Origin: Perkinsus olseni
Lineage: Eukaryota; Perkinsozoa; Perkinsida
Reading direction: 5' to 3'
Length of the DNA stretch: 63,962 bases
Assembly: GCA_013115125.1 (NCBI GenBank)
Contig: JABANN010000131.1
Coordinates: forward strand, 1-63,962
Part shown: piece by piece, positions 11,099 through 22,883 of the stretch
Position numbering within the stretch: the stretch's first letter is position 1
Layout of the letters: the number at the start of each line of letters is the position of its first letter
Program-made: the position numbers and the translations under genes
The notes under the pieces: generated by a model
What the model was told of the DNA's origin: nothing
What the model saw: only the letters and a program-made list of their open reading frames with translations
The model's database searches: none

Positions 11099-12973
11099 TT
11101 AGGTTTCCTCTTCTCCGAGCTCCGAAAAGATACCGGAGTCTTCATCTTTGTTATCGTCATCGTCATCGGCATCCTCGGAATCGTGCTGAGGAGGAAACGA
11201 CAATTACACAGATTATGATAAGACCAATCACAAACATATGTCTAATCGTCAGCGACTCAGCGACGAATCATGTTCTCTCGCTGACACTCCAGCGTAGAGG
11301 TTTTCACGGGCGAGTAGAGGCCTCAAGAAAGAAAAACTTTTTGATGAAAAAAGCGAATTTTGATAATCTCATCGATAGAACGCTCAGTGTTCTTATAAAA
11401 CGGAAGGCAACTCACCAAATCGAAGTCCCACGCTCCGCTGACGGCGCCACTGAAGCCAGTGCGGACCTTAGGAGCTCGCGGAGACCGGTATCTAAAATCA
11501 CACGAAGTGCAACCTTCGACCTAAGATACTTCTAACTCACCCTGGAGGTTTCGTGGGCTCCCTTTGCTCAATTGTCGGTAACTGTTTCAGGAGGTCGACA
11601 AGAGCCTCCTTGTCGGCCTGGCGGAAAAATGCATCGTGTCGGGAGAGAAGCTGATCGACGGAAGGCCTGAACAGAAGGCAATGACGATGTAGGAGAGAAC
11701 GGCGAGATGCCCACCGCTTGCTAGGGTCCTTCTGAAGACAGTCAGCCACCATTTTCACGAACGAGGAATCCCACGGGGTTGACTTAGTTCGCTCTAAGGT
11801 CGGCGGGGGATTCTCTAAGATATTCTTCATGACCTGAATCGAGAAAATCTTCGCAGTGCGGCAGATGCTTCGCCTGCGTACCTTCAATGGGTGAAGATTC
11901 TGATAGGGTGCGCTGCCGTTGGCCAACTCTAACGCCGTCACTCCGAAGGACCAAATATCCGCCTTATAGTCGTACCTGTCTTCGCGTCACCCCAACGGAG
12001 AACTGTGGCAAGGCGACTACCCATTTTTGCTCTGCTCAAGAACCTCAGGGGCCATCCAGCAGGGCGTTCCGACGAAGGTCTGTCGAGACCTGGAGTCTCT
12101 CATCGACGCAGAGACACCGAAGTCAGACAGATACCTGGTTAAGAGAATCTAAGAGGGAATTTGGGGGAAATGTGGTATTACACTCTGCCGTCTAAACTGA
12201 GGAGGATATTGCCCGCCTTAAGGTCGCGGTGAATTTGCTGGTTGGAATGAAAATGACGAAGGGCTATAGCCGTTTCCCGAAGAATGTACGCTATGATCCC
12301 GATGTTCTGAATGATGATAGCAACAGCAGACTACCGTCACCGCGCCACGAAATTACTGTAACTATTACGTTGATGCTGTGACCAGTGCGCTTCTTGAACT
12401 CTCTGATGACGTTCTGGCACGAGCCGCCGTTGATGAGGGGCATGACCAACCACATTTTGGCGTCCGGAGAGGAAAACGCAGCGTGGTAGGTGATGACCTG
12501 GACGCGATGGAAATGACGATTTTCGAGCGGCCGCGGGTATTATCACATTCGGATGAGTGCACATCCGCATGACTTGAAGTTCCTTGCGGATGTCGTCGAA
12601 AGTGGTGCCATCAAGGCACTCGAGATCGATCACTTTAATCGCCGCTGGTTCGCCGGAATGAACGCCCGATACGACAGTAGCCTTGTACCTGGCAAAATCT
12701 TGCTCGGCAGATGCGTATCTTAGGTCGAAGCTGGCACTCCACGGAATGGCTCATATAAGATACATAATTCCAAAAAAGTTCCATACCATTCCAACGCCAA
12801 GAAACGGTCGCTAGCTCGACTCTTCCGTCCCTACGGAAACCCTTCCCGACCTACACAGTAGCGAAAGCACCGTAGCCGATGGAGCACTCGAGTTGATAGC
12901 CTTCAGTAGTGGTGGGCCACTCACTAGGAGGCTCATGCACGCCACCTCCCGATGGCGATGATGTCCCTGTCAT
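11099..12973 (-). CDS. STE20 protein kinase, OSR1/SPAK (GCK-VI) type
   Basis: Ser/Thr kinase of 386 codons in ten exons, all in frame. All kinase landmarks are present: glycine loop [14 protein letters not shown], lysine AAIKVIDLE, catalytic [12 protein letters not shown] as SDFGVSAS, and activation segment [30 protein letters not shown] is typical of the OSR1/SPAK group, which controls ion cotransporters in animals. After the kinase come a GAWDFDL segment and a very acidic C-terminal exon ([11 protein letters not shown]... to GEEET). I see no conserved CCT domain. Introns: 11186-11415, 11492-11540, 11667-11714, 11834-11881, 11976-12020, 12135-12181, 12307-12368, 12498-12546, 12719-12854. Introns 11492 and 12719 carry the GTATCTT/CTTCGACCTAAG repeats. 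Confidence 0.93.
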
Positions 12974-13139
12974 GCGAGATACTGACTAAAGCAATCTGGA
13001 GAAGCCGAGAGATGAAAATTGACATTCGTGCAACGAGAACTTCGCTCCGCTAGAAAGAATCTCGCTCGCCCGGCTGATCGTTTGCGCTCTAATCCGCTAT
13101 TGCAAGCCTTTGTCTCTCAGCCGCAGCGAGGATTGAACC

Positions 13140-13841
13140 ATGGTAATAGGGACGGGGAGGCATTTTATGCTACTTTACTGTTGTTAACCTGTCGAGAGAC
13201 TCCCATTAACGTGGCGTTGACTGTGTCCATCTTTTCTTGTTGAATCGACGGCGGCTGCTTTCAGGCCAAGTCCGGCAAGTCGAACCCCATGCGCAATTTG
13301 CGCATCGAGAAGTTGACTCTCAACATCTGCGTTGGTGAGTCCGGTGATAGGCTCACTCGTGCCACTCGTGTCCTCGAGGCCCTCACCGACCAGAAGCCCC
13401 TCACTTCCAGCGGTAATAATTTTTTCCCGTCGGGAATTTTCCGGGAGTATTTTTCGCGCTTTTTCAGCTCGCTACACCATCCGTTCCTTCGGCATCCGTC
13501 GTAATGAGAAGATCTCCTGCCACGTCACCGTCCGCGGTGAGAAGGCCGCCGAGATTCTCGAGAGGGGCCTCAAGGTCAAGGAGTACGAGCTCCGCGACCA
13601 GAACTTCTCCGAGACCGGCAACTTTGGTTTCGGCATCAGCGAGCATATCGATCTCGGCATGAAGTACGATCCTTCCACTGGTATCTACGGTATGGATTTC
13701 TACGTCCATATGGGCCGCCCTGGTCGTCGTGTCGGTGAGCGCAAGCGCAAGTCCGCTCACGTTGGTCGTCATCATCGCGTGTCCGCTGATGAGACCAAAG
13801 AGTGGTTCAAGGCCAAGTACGATGGCATCATCCTTCACTAA
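13140..13841 (+). CDS. RPL11: 60S ribosomal protein uL5 (RPL11)
   Basis: This 174-residue protein binds 5S rRNA in the large ribosomal subunit. The body is easily recognised: [58 protein letters not shown] and [14 protein letters not shown]. Exon 1 appears to be just the ATG (13140-13142), followed at once by a 122-nt intron (13143-13264) and GCCAAGTCC, giving [11 protein letters not shown] second intron of 55 nt is at 13413-13467. The start is inferred from the frame and the usual family N-terminus. Codon use is strongly C/G-ending, as in highly expressed genes. Confidence 0.95.
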
Positions 13842-15616
13842 GCGGCGGTTCTGCTGTCCACTCGTGTTGTCTTCGCTACTACGATGATGATACGGATGGA
13901 GGCGACGCGGTCGGTTAACTGTCGACGGAGTTTGGCCCCCGGACCATTTCTGCTGCGAAAGGAGATTTTTATCGGAGTTGTGTTGATCATGATTTAACAG
14001 GGGATGGCGAAAGAAAGTGGGAAATTTGAGAGTTGGGACGGCTGGGGAATTCGTCTTGTGGAGGCCTTACGTTGTGAGTTGGGTTCTAACGAGACTCCGG
14101 ACGCGAGACCGTACGTGCTATCACGTTAGTCTGGTTGAGGTCTTGGGGCACAGCCGAGCTGCTCGCCTGTGTGCGGAGGTTAACAACACCAGGTTGATGG
14201 AGTTTTCGTAATTCTGTCTTGAAGTGTGCGATTAGTCTCTACCAGGTTTATGAAAGGGTTAAAGTGCCAAAGAAATGTTTCTGCGTACAAATGCCTGAGA
14301 AATTTTTGGGCCGAATACTCCGCTTCGGAAATGCGATTCGAACCGAGTGCCTCTTCGTCGTAATGAACAGCGGGAAAAAAGTAAAAGTAAAATAGAAAAT
14401 CAATTTGCATCGAAAGCATCTACTGCGCATTTGTGAAGCAAGAAAGTTGGAATTGTTAGGCCGATACCCGATAAGGAGAAATTGGTGGTGGCTTCGAAAT
14501 TCTCTCGCGGGCGGCGATGATTAATTGAGAGGGTTTTTCTCCTTCTCTGGCGAGACAAACAACGAAACACACTTTGTGTATTGACAGAATATCAGACGGA
14601 AAAGTAGGCGATTGGTGTTGCCCGACAGACGAGTTGTGGTTGGTGTGGTAGTAACGAAAGAATGGTAATGAGCAGCATCTGTGATAGCAAACTTATGAGA
14701 ATCATGATGATCGATGATGATGATGAAATTGTTTTCGCGCGCCTTTCACCATTGAGGGGGACGGAGAGAAATAAATAATAAAACAATTACATGGACTTAG
14801 ACCAGTGGGACTACGACGACTATGACATGTTCTGCAGAAATCTGTTTGGGACTAGAACGCTCTTACGACTACTGACGGCTATGGCTACTAGCAGCAGTAG
14901 AAGGAAATGTTAATGATACAGAGTTGTCGTGTGATGTTGTTGAGCAAGCATCACACCGGACGACCACCGTTCATGTCTTCTTGAACAGGACGACGACGTT
15001 GACGATGATGACGTCATTAAATCACATGCTCATGGTGGTGAGGACGCGCTCTTGGTGGCACCACCGAAGTACTTTAAGTTTCGATCTCGAACGCTGATGC
15101 AAAAACAGGAAAATTCACAAGTGTGATTAACTGTCGAAGGACTTACTGTTCTCTCGCTGATTGGGACACTGACGGCACTGGAGAGGTTGTTGCCGATCCC
15201 TGCTTACTCTCAGTTGATTCCAGTCGGGCGGTAGCTCCTAAGGGACGACCGATACTGACTGGTTGGAGAAAGGGTTTTGTCATACGCTTAGTTTTCTGCC
15301 ACAATCGGGCCATCAAACTGGTCTTCCTCGGCGACAGCTCACCGCCTTCAGAACGGGTTTGATGACTCGCTTGGGTCTCCCCAAAGGTAGTGCCCTTCTT
15401 AATCAGACAAGGCGAATCATCCTGCAAGGACGATTGCGGTAAAAACGGAAAAAATTTTTCCCCTGTTACTGTAGAGAAGGCGTCCTCCGGGTTTGTGGTG
15501 TGCGGGAAGTTAGAGTAAAATTCCAACTCGTCAAAATTCCACACAGGCCGTAAATTCAAATTCCGGAGGTACCTGCCGTAACAGCACTCAAGAAGGGGGA
15601 AGAGCCAGCAAGACAC
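13842..15616. other. Intergenic, no convincing gene
   Basis: About 1.8 kb between RPL11 and the cyclotransferase-like gene. The DNA is AT-richer than its surroundings, with GATGATGATG-like runs near 14,700 and 15,000. An open frame of 157 codons at 15143-15616 (-) starts over the neighbouring gene's stop and resembles nothing known. It is more likely 3' UTR or chance than a separate gene. Confidence 0.45.
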
Positions 15617-16874
15617 CTACACTTGGCATTGGACAACGAGCCGCTTCTTCTGCTTGGCAATCGGCGATGCACTGGGCGAAGGAGGACAGTCCGACGATTG
15701 GCTACTGCCAACCTCTGCGTTGGCTGCTTTTAAAACCTACAGGGAAATGTCGATCGCAATCTGTACTAAGGAAATTCTGTCCGAGCGAAAAAATGATTTT
15801 ACGATAATTTTCCCTCATCAACCGATTTTATGAATCATCTCGCTGTGCGACTTACTTTAACAGCTTCCTCGTAAACATCTGGCATTAGTCGTTCCAGCGC
15901 TTTGTGGTCATAAGGTGCAATGGCCATGGTGCGCCGCTCGTACCTGTCACTCTAGGAAGATACAGAAAAAAAGATACTTCCATGACCGACCTCCTCGGGC
16001 ATCCTTCTAGTATGTCCAACTCTCTCAACTTAGAAGGCGAGACTTTGTAAATTTCCCTGAAGAAAGCCATAGTCGATAATCGCAAAAAGCGCACGCCCTG
16101 ATGATCGATATTACCCTTCCACAAGGAGGCCGGCTCCGGGTATGTCCAACAGGTAGGGGAAGAAGTAGTTGGCGTCGTATATCATAGGATAGGGGATAGC
16201 AGTTTGTGCAGCGGTCACGAAGACAATGTCATCACTCCCTCCTGAAAAAAAATGTCATGAGCAGGGATCGAACCTGCGTGGATGCTCACCCCGCGGTAAC
16301 ATGTACTTCTGATTCCTGCACCCCCGCTTGAGAGTTCCTAAACAGGCAATTCTCAAACTGCTCCATACCACACTTTCTCCTACCATATACAAATACTAAC
16401 TGCGGGGTGGGCTCGTACTCGCAGTCACTGAGGCAGGTGCCTTCCAAATGGCTTTCCGTTGGCGATATCAACGACCATGGAGATCGGACCCTGAACCCGA
16501 TTCATAAATGCGCGTATGGGACGCCAGTCGGACCCAGGCCCTCCTCCGCGAGCGCTTTCGGCTGATACTAAAGAACACGAGCTCATGTTGCGACGCATGT
16601 TAGGGGAAGAGGCCATGTACCGGAAACTGAGAAAAAAAGATTCTCATTGATGTGAGTGGTGATCTTTCTGACACCTCTAGCTGTGCTTACCTAGGGTCAG
16701 ACGCAGCAGTGTGCAGAGGTGCCCCCAGCCCTGAAGGGGAGCGTCCAGCACAGGGCGTGGATGATGCATTCCTGGGACGAGGGGGGCTGCCGGGCCCTTC
16801 AGTGAGGAGACTCCAGTAAGGAGCCCGCCTGAGATGGGTGATTCGAACGCTCGACGACAGAAGGCTGTCATCTC
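15617..16874 (-). CDS. Gamma-glutamylamine cyclotransferase-like (AIG2/GGCT fold) protein
   Basis: Enzymes of this fold release 5-oxoproline from gamma-glutamyl compounds. The evidence is LVFVYGRRKCGMEQFENCLF, matching the family's VYG-x-L/R start, then AIPYPMIYDANYFFPYLLD, the hallmark GEIYKVSPSKLRELDILEG, and YERRTMAIAPYDH. Confident introns: 15737-15855, 15944-15990, 16057-16114 and 16242-16289. A Ser/Pro/Gly-rich N-terminal part can be read upstream to about 16874, through an intron whose donor is at 16690. The join near 16.43 kb, ahead of YEPTPQLVFVYG, and the true start are unresolved. Intron 16242-16289 holds a tRNA T-arm-like segment and an 8-T tract. Confidence 0.7.
16242..16289 (-). 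repeat. 48-nt intron with tRNA T-arm-like hairpin
   Basis: Contains GCAGGTTCGATCCCTGC, a perfect 5-bp stem with a T-loop sequence, then TCATGACATTTTTTTTCAG. SYF2 intron 46540-46592 shares CGCAGGTTCGATCCC and TCATTTTTTTTC. The boundaries follow from the reading frame, so the T-run is the acceptor's pyrimidine tract and not a Pol III terminator. Confidence 0.75.
16668..16690 (-). repeat. Copy of the CACAGCTAGAGGTGTCAG intron repeat
   Basis: Reads GTAAG then CACAGCTAGAGGTGTCAG on the minus strand, so the repeat sits right behind a donor site. Matching copies are at 60832-60849 (plus, donor-proximal in dehydratase gene 1) and 43585-43602 (minus, upstream of CstF-50). Confidence 0.7.
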
Positions 16875-17312
16875 CTCCCTACCGAGGGGCGCCGCCGCCG
16901 TTGGTGCTGTTGTTGTCACCGCCGCCGCCGCCGCTGCAGTAGCTACTGAGTGAATTGGTCGAAGGCCAATTGTGTCGAGTAAGGGACGGGGATGAGGAGG
17001 AAGGGGCGCCAACCGGAAGCCCGTTGTTGAACATGATAGAAGTACACGAAGCGACTGAGGATAAGAAGCGAAAGCGTGATCATCCCTGCATGGATCGACA
17101 CGAGAATCTTTTGTTTCGTATCTTCCGTCCTCGACCTCGAGCATATAAGCCTTTCGTTGGCGACACAATCCTTTGATCGATTAAAGCCGCAATTGTAGCA
17201 TAAAAGTACCGCGCGCAAAATTCCAGATGAAGCTAGCACTACTAGTCTGTAAAACCTCCCCGGTGAGGCACCGAAACACTCAGTGAGAAGGAAACGACGC
17301 TTCTATTATGAA

Positions 17313-17862
17313 CTAGTTGTAGTAGAGTTCGAGCCCCATTCCATCGTGAATCTCATAGTCCGCCAGCGTGATGTGGTCCTTGTATACAGTGTACCACTTC
17401 TGTATCCGAATCTTCTCCGGTCGGGTGCCTGAACCATCAGTCCCAATACCAAAGGCTGTTCCAGCGAGACATGGGTGATTCCGAAGACGCCTGCCTCGCT
17501 CAAGAGTGAGACTTCGGCTACGGAACTTCTGGAGAAGTAGCCTAGTATCATAAAGTATCGAGACCCGCATACTATTTTCACCTCCAAAATTCATAAATTT
17601 TGGTGGAGTGCCCAGAATTACAGCTCAAAACGACCACGAAGAAGCAAGGCGGCTAAACTCAGTAGCGACAAACCCGCCTTCACAAAACCATCATTCACAC
17701 CTCGGTGAAACACCCCTCAAGTAAACCTGCTGCGGCGGCCCTCTTCTCATTCGTACCTATCTGAGCTGCCAACAGCTTTTTGAGGTCGCCAATGGTGTCG
17801 TCGGGGTTGCACTTGACCCGAATCTTCTTCCCGAGACGATCGTTGCAAACGACCTCGATCAT
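17313..17862 (-). CDS. UBL5: Ubiquitin-like protein Hub1/UBL5
   Basis: A 73-residue protein, exactly the family length. It begins [18 protein letters not shown] and ends [14 protein letters not shown]. Hub1 binds spliceosomal Snu66 non-covalently and supports use of weak 5' splice sites; it lacks the diglycine tail of ubiquitin, as here. One intron at 17429-17756 (328 nt, long for this genome) joins AAQIG to [12 protein letters not shown]. An in-frame upstream Met would add MFNCPA, but the conserved start is at 17862. Context: several splicing-factor genes share the window. Confidence 0.96.
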
Positions 17863-17977
17863 CGCAGGACAGTTAAACAACTACCAAATGCCTTCCCCTT
17901 CGACCCCGTCATTAACACCAACATCCACTTTCACCAGAGACATCACCACCAATTTTACATAACCATGGCATGGTCCA

Positions 17978-18961
17978 CTACCGCCCATCCTGCCCCTTCG
18001 AATCGAATACTCGGTCGAACTCGAGAAGCTCCTTGTTGCGCGGCCTCAGGCGCGGAACGCCGAAGGTGTACAGAAGGAAGCCCATGACGCAGAGGAAGTA
18101 GCCCGTCCAGGCAGCGAGGGAGATATCTGCCGGGTGCGTCACCAAAGATACCATCGTCGTCAAGAACTTGGCCACTGTATTGAAAACTTGCATGGACGTC
18201 GCCGACGCCCTCAACTGCAGCTCAAACATGAGGACACCGATAGCTAGACAGAGGACCGAACTCGCAATCAGCAGCAAACCACCACCGTCTAACAGAGGGA
18301 GAGCTGCGATCGACGCTTCGCCACTGACGCCAATCATGACGGCCAGGAACGGCAACGAGAGGACAAGACGGTAAAGGTTGAGGCCTATCGGAGTTTGCTC
18401 CTTCTTCAACTTGCACATGATGGCGTGTTCGTACACACTGAGGCCGCCCACTAAAAAGGTATAGAGGAAAGCATAACCCACACCATCGCCCTCCCAGGCA
18501 AAGTCGCTCATCGTCGCTATAACATACCCAACTACAATGATGGTCAGGGCGGCAGCTCTGTCGATTGGGACGGTCTTTCCAAGGACGAGGAACTCCAAGA
18601 TCGCCGTGCATGCTGGCCGAGCGTTGCAGGCCACCACGTAGATGGGCACGGGTACGTAGTGCAGTGCCCGCAGACTAGACCAGATCACCATCACCATCCA
18701 AATTGCGTTAACAAAGCCAGGCAGAACGTGAGATCTTCTGACTGGACGAAGCGCCTGAACTCGACAGACCAGGAGAGTTGCGGTGCAGACCAGGGCTCCT
18801 GAGTTCTGGACCAGTACGGTCGTCCACGGGTGAGGGTAGGCTAGGGCGAGGCTTTTGTTAATTAGTGTCAAGCTGATACTCACGACGCCGTAGGCTGCGA
18901 ATAATAGGGAGGTCTTGAGGACCCCACTAGACAAGGGAGGGAGGGGGAGAACACAGCGCAT
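17978..18961 (-). CDS. Nucleotide-sugar / GDP-mannose-type transporter (DMT superfamily)
   Basis: A single-exon gene of 327 codons with about ten hydrophobic spans. The first spans carry SLTLINKSLALAYPHPWTT, matching the NK-x-L motif and following helix of SLC35D/VRG4-like Golgi transporters. Later spans include YVPVPIYVVACNARPACTA, and the C-terminal helices lead into a charged tail. It probably exchanges a nucleotide sugar for the monophosphate across the Golgi membrane. The substrate is not certain: the GALNK signature of GDP-mannose carriers is not clearly seen. The lack of introns is unusual for this window. Confidence 0.85.
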   Translation of the reverse strand: MRCVLPLPPLSSGVLKTSLLFAAYGVVSISLTLINKSLALAYPHPWTTVLVQNSGALVCTATLLVCRVQALRPVRRSHVLPGFVNAIWMVMVIWSSLRALHYVPVPIYVVACNARPACTAILEFLVLGKTVPIDRAAALTIIVVGYVIATMSDFAWEGDGVGYAFLYTFLVGGLSVYEHAIMCKLKKEQTPIGLNLYRLVLSLPFLAVMIGVSGEASIAALPLLDGGGLLLIASSVLCLAIGVLMFELQLRASATSMQVFNTVAKFLTTMVSLVTHPADISLAAWTGYFLCVMGFLLYTFGVPRLRPRNKELLEFDRVFDSKGQDGR

Positions 18962-19392
18962 GACGGCAAGGGAGCAGACTAGAACTGCGGAGGGAAAACC
19001 CTCGGCTCTCCCCGTAGACCGAGAGCAAACTTCAAGGGCATGCTTTAAAGAGGGCGCATGAAAAACACCTCAAGTTTTTGATATCTAGCTTTCCCGCTGC
19101 TTCCCTCGCAGCACAAACAGCGAAGACAAGGATAATTAGTATATTAATTTCAACTCTCAGACCCCACCGTCGAGGCCGGCTAAAACCCACCACCATTTGA
19201 CGTCCTAAATTTCCTCAATCCATTCTCGAGTCGATAGGGCACCCGCAAGAAGCCTATACTATGGGTTCCGGTATCGCAATCATGATTCGTCACCCTTCTT
19301 ACAACCGAGGCAAAATCGAGAGCCGTAGATTTTATGCTACAAACCGCAGGGTAACGCAATAGAAAAATATATAAACTCACGTTAGAAACACG

Positions 19393-21060
19393 TCATTTCT
19401 TGCTCTTCTTGCCCTCTCTTATAATTCCGCAATCTGCAATTACCGCCGGGACCCGAGGTTTCCCTCCGTCATCGTCAGCAGCGCACTCGTCGTTAAGACG
19501 TTCAACAACCTCCATACCAGACGCCTGAGCACGGACGCATAACGAAAGGCGTCCAACCCCGAGCTCGCTGGTCGAATTTGCGTCCTAACCTCCGGGCAGG
19601 GGTAAAAACTTTAGTGGCGAGTTGTCACCAAATTCATCAGGTACCACGTACGGCCAACAGTAGTAACAGTCCGACTATGAGTCCGTCGCACACAAATTCA
19701 TATGTTGCGCGCATGGTCTTTGCGTAGCAATATCGTTCGTAACACGTACAGAGTGTACGTTATTGGGTGGTAAGACCTCGATGGTCATCTACCCACGACA
19801 CGATCAGCTTCCGCGAGCTCCCATACGGTGCATACAGGAGACTACTGTATGCAGAGCGGCTAGAGTGAACCAAACACAAGAAATGACCAATCTGCCGACT
19901 ATTCAATTTACCAGTTGAATTACGGTCCACAGTGCTCGACCCGAGGATCGCGACCCCCTAGCAGTAGTAGTACCACTCTCCCAAAGACCACATGCTTTCC
20001 ATCTAACTGCGGCGTCGCTTTGAAGGTGATGTAAAACTGGGAAGTGTTGGAATTCTTACCTGCAGGAAGCGTCGACCCTTTCGCCAAGCGACCCTGTTCT
20101 ACTACCGGTGTTGCACATCCCCACCACACCCGGGCCTGCATGTTTCAACTTCAGGCCACCAGCGTCGTCCTTGAACTTCTTACCGTAACTACCTATACGT
20201 ACCACTCCTCTCCCAATTCCTACACGAACAGCCACCGTAGCTCACTCTCTCCCCCAGCGCCAGTGCCAGTAACGATATCTCCGGTTTGTGCTACAAAGCC
20301 CTTGACAACCCGATGGAAGGGACAACCCACATAGGAAAGCCTCTTGCCTGACGAAGTGAACAGTGGTAGAAAGATTGGCATCTCAGCGAACGCAGAATTT
20401 TCAGCAGGAAACCCGAGCGGAGCGAAGGTAAACAGCGATAACTAAGTGGGTATTATCCGTATTCCCACGCCAAGGCGATCGAGCACGGGTATTACCCGAC
20501 TGCTTTGAAAGGCCCTTGTCTCCCTTGATGAGGTGCTTAAAGTTCTCCACAGCAAGAGGGGCCTTGGCGTCGTAGAGCTCGATCGTTATCCGATCCTCAG
20601 GGCATTTGAAGATGGCTGGCCCCTTCTTGGACCACTCGTAGTCAGATGAATACCTGCAGGCAGCAGTCCCGCGAGCTCAAAAGACGTACATGGATCGAGC
20701 AATCGAAGCATTCGCCTCCCGTGTATATGCCACTTTAGAAGCAACACGACGCGGCCCGCGAGCCTACCCCTCAGTTACAAGCCCATCAGCCCATCAGTAG
20801 TGTGCCAGCGACGTCGTATCAATATTATAGACTAGCTTTTCTATTGCATGTAGGCTAACATATCTGTATCGGATCTACAACTGGGCACTCACAGAGTATC
20901 TTTGCGCTGTATCGAGGTCGAAGGTGGTAAGATACTCACTACTGGGCTAGCCTCCATCCCATATTACAGTTCAGGCAGCCGTGCTACCTCCGATCCGCCA
21001 AGTTTGGTGATATCCGAGCTGCTCAGACCGTATCTTAGGTCAAACCGTGCAAGATACAAA
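19393..21060 (-). CDS. Cyclophilin-type peptidyl-prolyl isomerase (copy A)
   Basis: Placed exons give [71 protein letters not shown] and a last exon with [10 protein letters not shown] and PAVIADCG, ending GKKSKK. FHRVV, the Q of VAQ and the Q/F/H of SQFYITF and DGKHVVFG keep most active-site positions, but the usual F-M-x-Q is F-V-x-Q. Introns: 19525-19973 (449 nt), 20060-20105, 20193-20245 and 20348-20495. The N-terminal part ([20 protein letters not shown]) starts in an exon near 20,655. An earlier exon beginning ATAC near 21,038 may supply the start. No signal peptide is visible in the placed part. Confidence 0.85.
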
Positions 21061-21099
21061 ACATGTCAGTTTGAAGCCGTTTATTACTTGAGGTTGCTC
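21037..21099 (-). repeat. Intron repeat shared with SYF2
   Basis: On the minus strand this reads a CTTCAAACTGAC-like start, then TGTTTTGTATCTTGCA, then TTTGACCTAAG, followed by ATACGG. SYF2 intron 47314-47364 has the same order: CTTCAGGTTGAC, TGTTTTGTATCTTGCA, then CGACCTCAG. The boundary here is inferred from that similarity and from the acceptor-plus-ATAC pattern. Confidence 0.65.
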
Positions 21100-21370
21100 T
21101 GAGACACGAAGTCCACACCTCTAGCATACGCTGACCGGCCGGTTATCTCCGAGTCGATGTCGATATCGATGAAAACTACAGTGTGATCTGCTTCCGACGA
21201 CATAACCTCTTCATCAGCGACACCGTAGTACAAAATTGCTAAACTTGAATCGCTTCGCTCCGCCGCGCGCGGAAAAGCGCAATTTGATAATCAGGTTTCT
21301 CTCGAATTACTCTCGAGCATTCTAGAAGGGTCGCGGCGAGGTAGGCTTAACCCCAGTAGTTTCTTTCCGC

Positions 21371-22883
21371 ATGCCAGTCCGGCGACCGACGAGGCTCGTG
21401 CCTTGGTACGATGGACTCGACGCAACTGCACAAGTTTCCGCTCCTGATGATGAGAAGGTCGAGGCCGCGCCCTCTGTGAACCTGCCTGTAGTAGAGAAGG
21501 ACATCTGGGAGGACACTGACAGCGACGATAGCGGCACGGAAACCGATGAAGGCATTCAGCGGCCAGAGGATGATGATGAGCACTATGAGGAAGTTGTATT
21601 CAGTAGGTGGTCGTAGTGGGTTGGAGCGGCGAGAGAATGATGCTGGTGGTTCTCTCGCAGTGGAAACAGTGGACGCTGAGGACCCTTCGTTGAAGCTGGA
21701 AGTGTTCCTAACGCAAGGCGGAGTGGCCGTTTTCGAGACCGTTGATGATGAGGAGGAGGATGACACGAGTTCCGATCGGAGTGGTATGGACGAGGATCCG
21801 ATGACCCCGACGAACACGGCCGAATCTAACGGGGTAGTGACAGCACTTCTCATGTTAGCATTGGAAGCTTGGCTCAGGATAAGGGCGGGGTGGAGGAAAC
21901 AGGAGCGAAGCAAGACTTCATTCTACAGGATGACGTCGAGGTTCCTCGGCCGAAAGACGTAGTAGTCGGACACGAGTCGACGGGCAGGCATGCCTGGGTC
22001 AGGTGCTCTTCGTGTGGGATTATGACGATACTATTCTTCCCACGGAGTGGTGTACTCACAACGTATGCCACTTCTACTCTCGCTGAGTCCCCATTGCTCC
22101 GTTCAGGGAGCGTCGCCGTATCGCCCCACTGTTATTCACGATTGGCTCCTGGATGACCTCGATAGGACTGCTGAAATAGTGAGATACATTTCCTACCACA
22201 CCATGCGCGAATCGTGATTTGACTAGGTGCATCAAACTTTGGAAATGTGCCGTGCTCTCGATGGAGAGATCTGCATCATCACAAACGCTGAGAGCGGCTG
22301 GATCGGGTCGGTCAGCCCTTCCCTGTTGACTTGCACGCCATCGTATGGATCAGGTTCAGTAGCCTTGCACTAGTGCCGAGCATGGCTGATTATCTCCTCG
22401 ATTTTGAGATCATATCAGCTCGCAGTGTGTACGCTCCCACGTTCCCTGACGGAGGGAATGGCGCCAGAGTAGGACTCACCTGCCGGCAGGGCTCCAGTTT
22501 GATGATTTATCGATGATCAGTGGAAGATGAGGGCCTTCCACGATAAGATAACAGCATGGTTGAAGAGAAGGAGGGAATGGGAGGAAAGTAGGTTGCCGCT
22601 ACATCATCATTGTATAAAGAGATTCCTATGATAGTTACCGGTGAGGAGTTGGGGGTGCCGTCGGTGTACTCCTTCGGAGACTGCAACGCGGAGCGCGAAG
22701 CTATGAGGCAGGTCTGCAGCGAGTACAATATTATCGGTAGTAGTGGCGGCGTGAGAGGCCTCGATGGTCGTATCTTCAGGGAAGAGCGTTAAGTTCTTGG
22801 AGAAACCACGGTCAGATCAGATTAGGAAGGAGCATAGGATAATACAAGGGTCGTTGAAGCGCTTGGTACTACCAAGTTGGTAG
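21371..22883 (+). CDS. HAD-fold phosphatase-like protein of protist type
   Basis: Ten exons close into 361 codons. After an acidic N-terminal region, HAD motif I is seen as FVWDYDDTILPTEW (DxDxT). Motif II is CIITNAESGW, with a Thr after CII. Later come IISARSVYAPTFPD, WKMRAFHDKI and a motif III/IV-like VYSFGDCNAEREAM. The C-terminus GKSVKFLEKPRSDQIRKEH is typical of an uncharacterised HAD family seen in fungi and protists (from memory). The substrate is unknown. Introns: 21603-21660, 21834-21877, 21959-22002, 22063-22106, 22179-22226, 22307-22353, 22469-22520, 22588-22634, 22737-22779. All are 43-58 nt, a compact set with little repeat content. Confidence 0.85.

Noticed and set aside
15143-15616. 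Separate 157-codon gene on the minus strand
   Set aside because: It overlaps the stop of the cyclotransferase-like gene and resembles no protein. Probably 3' UTR.
16242-16440. tRNA gene on the minus strand ending in a T-run
   Set aside because: The T-arm looks perfect, but no matching acceptor or D-arm exists upstream. The reading frame shows this segment is a 48-nt intron whose T-run is the pyrimidine tract.
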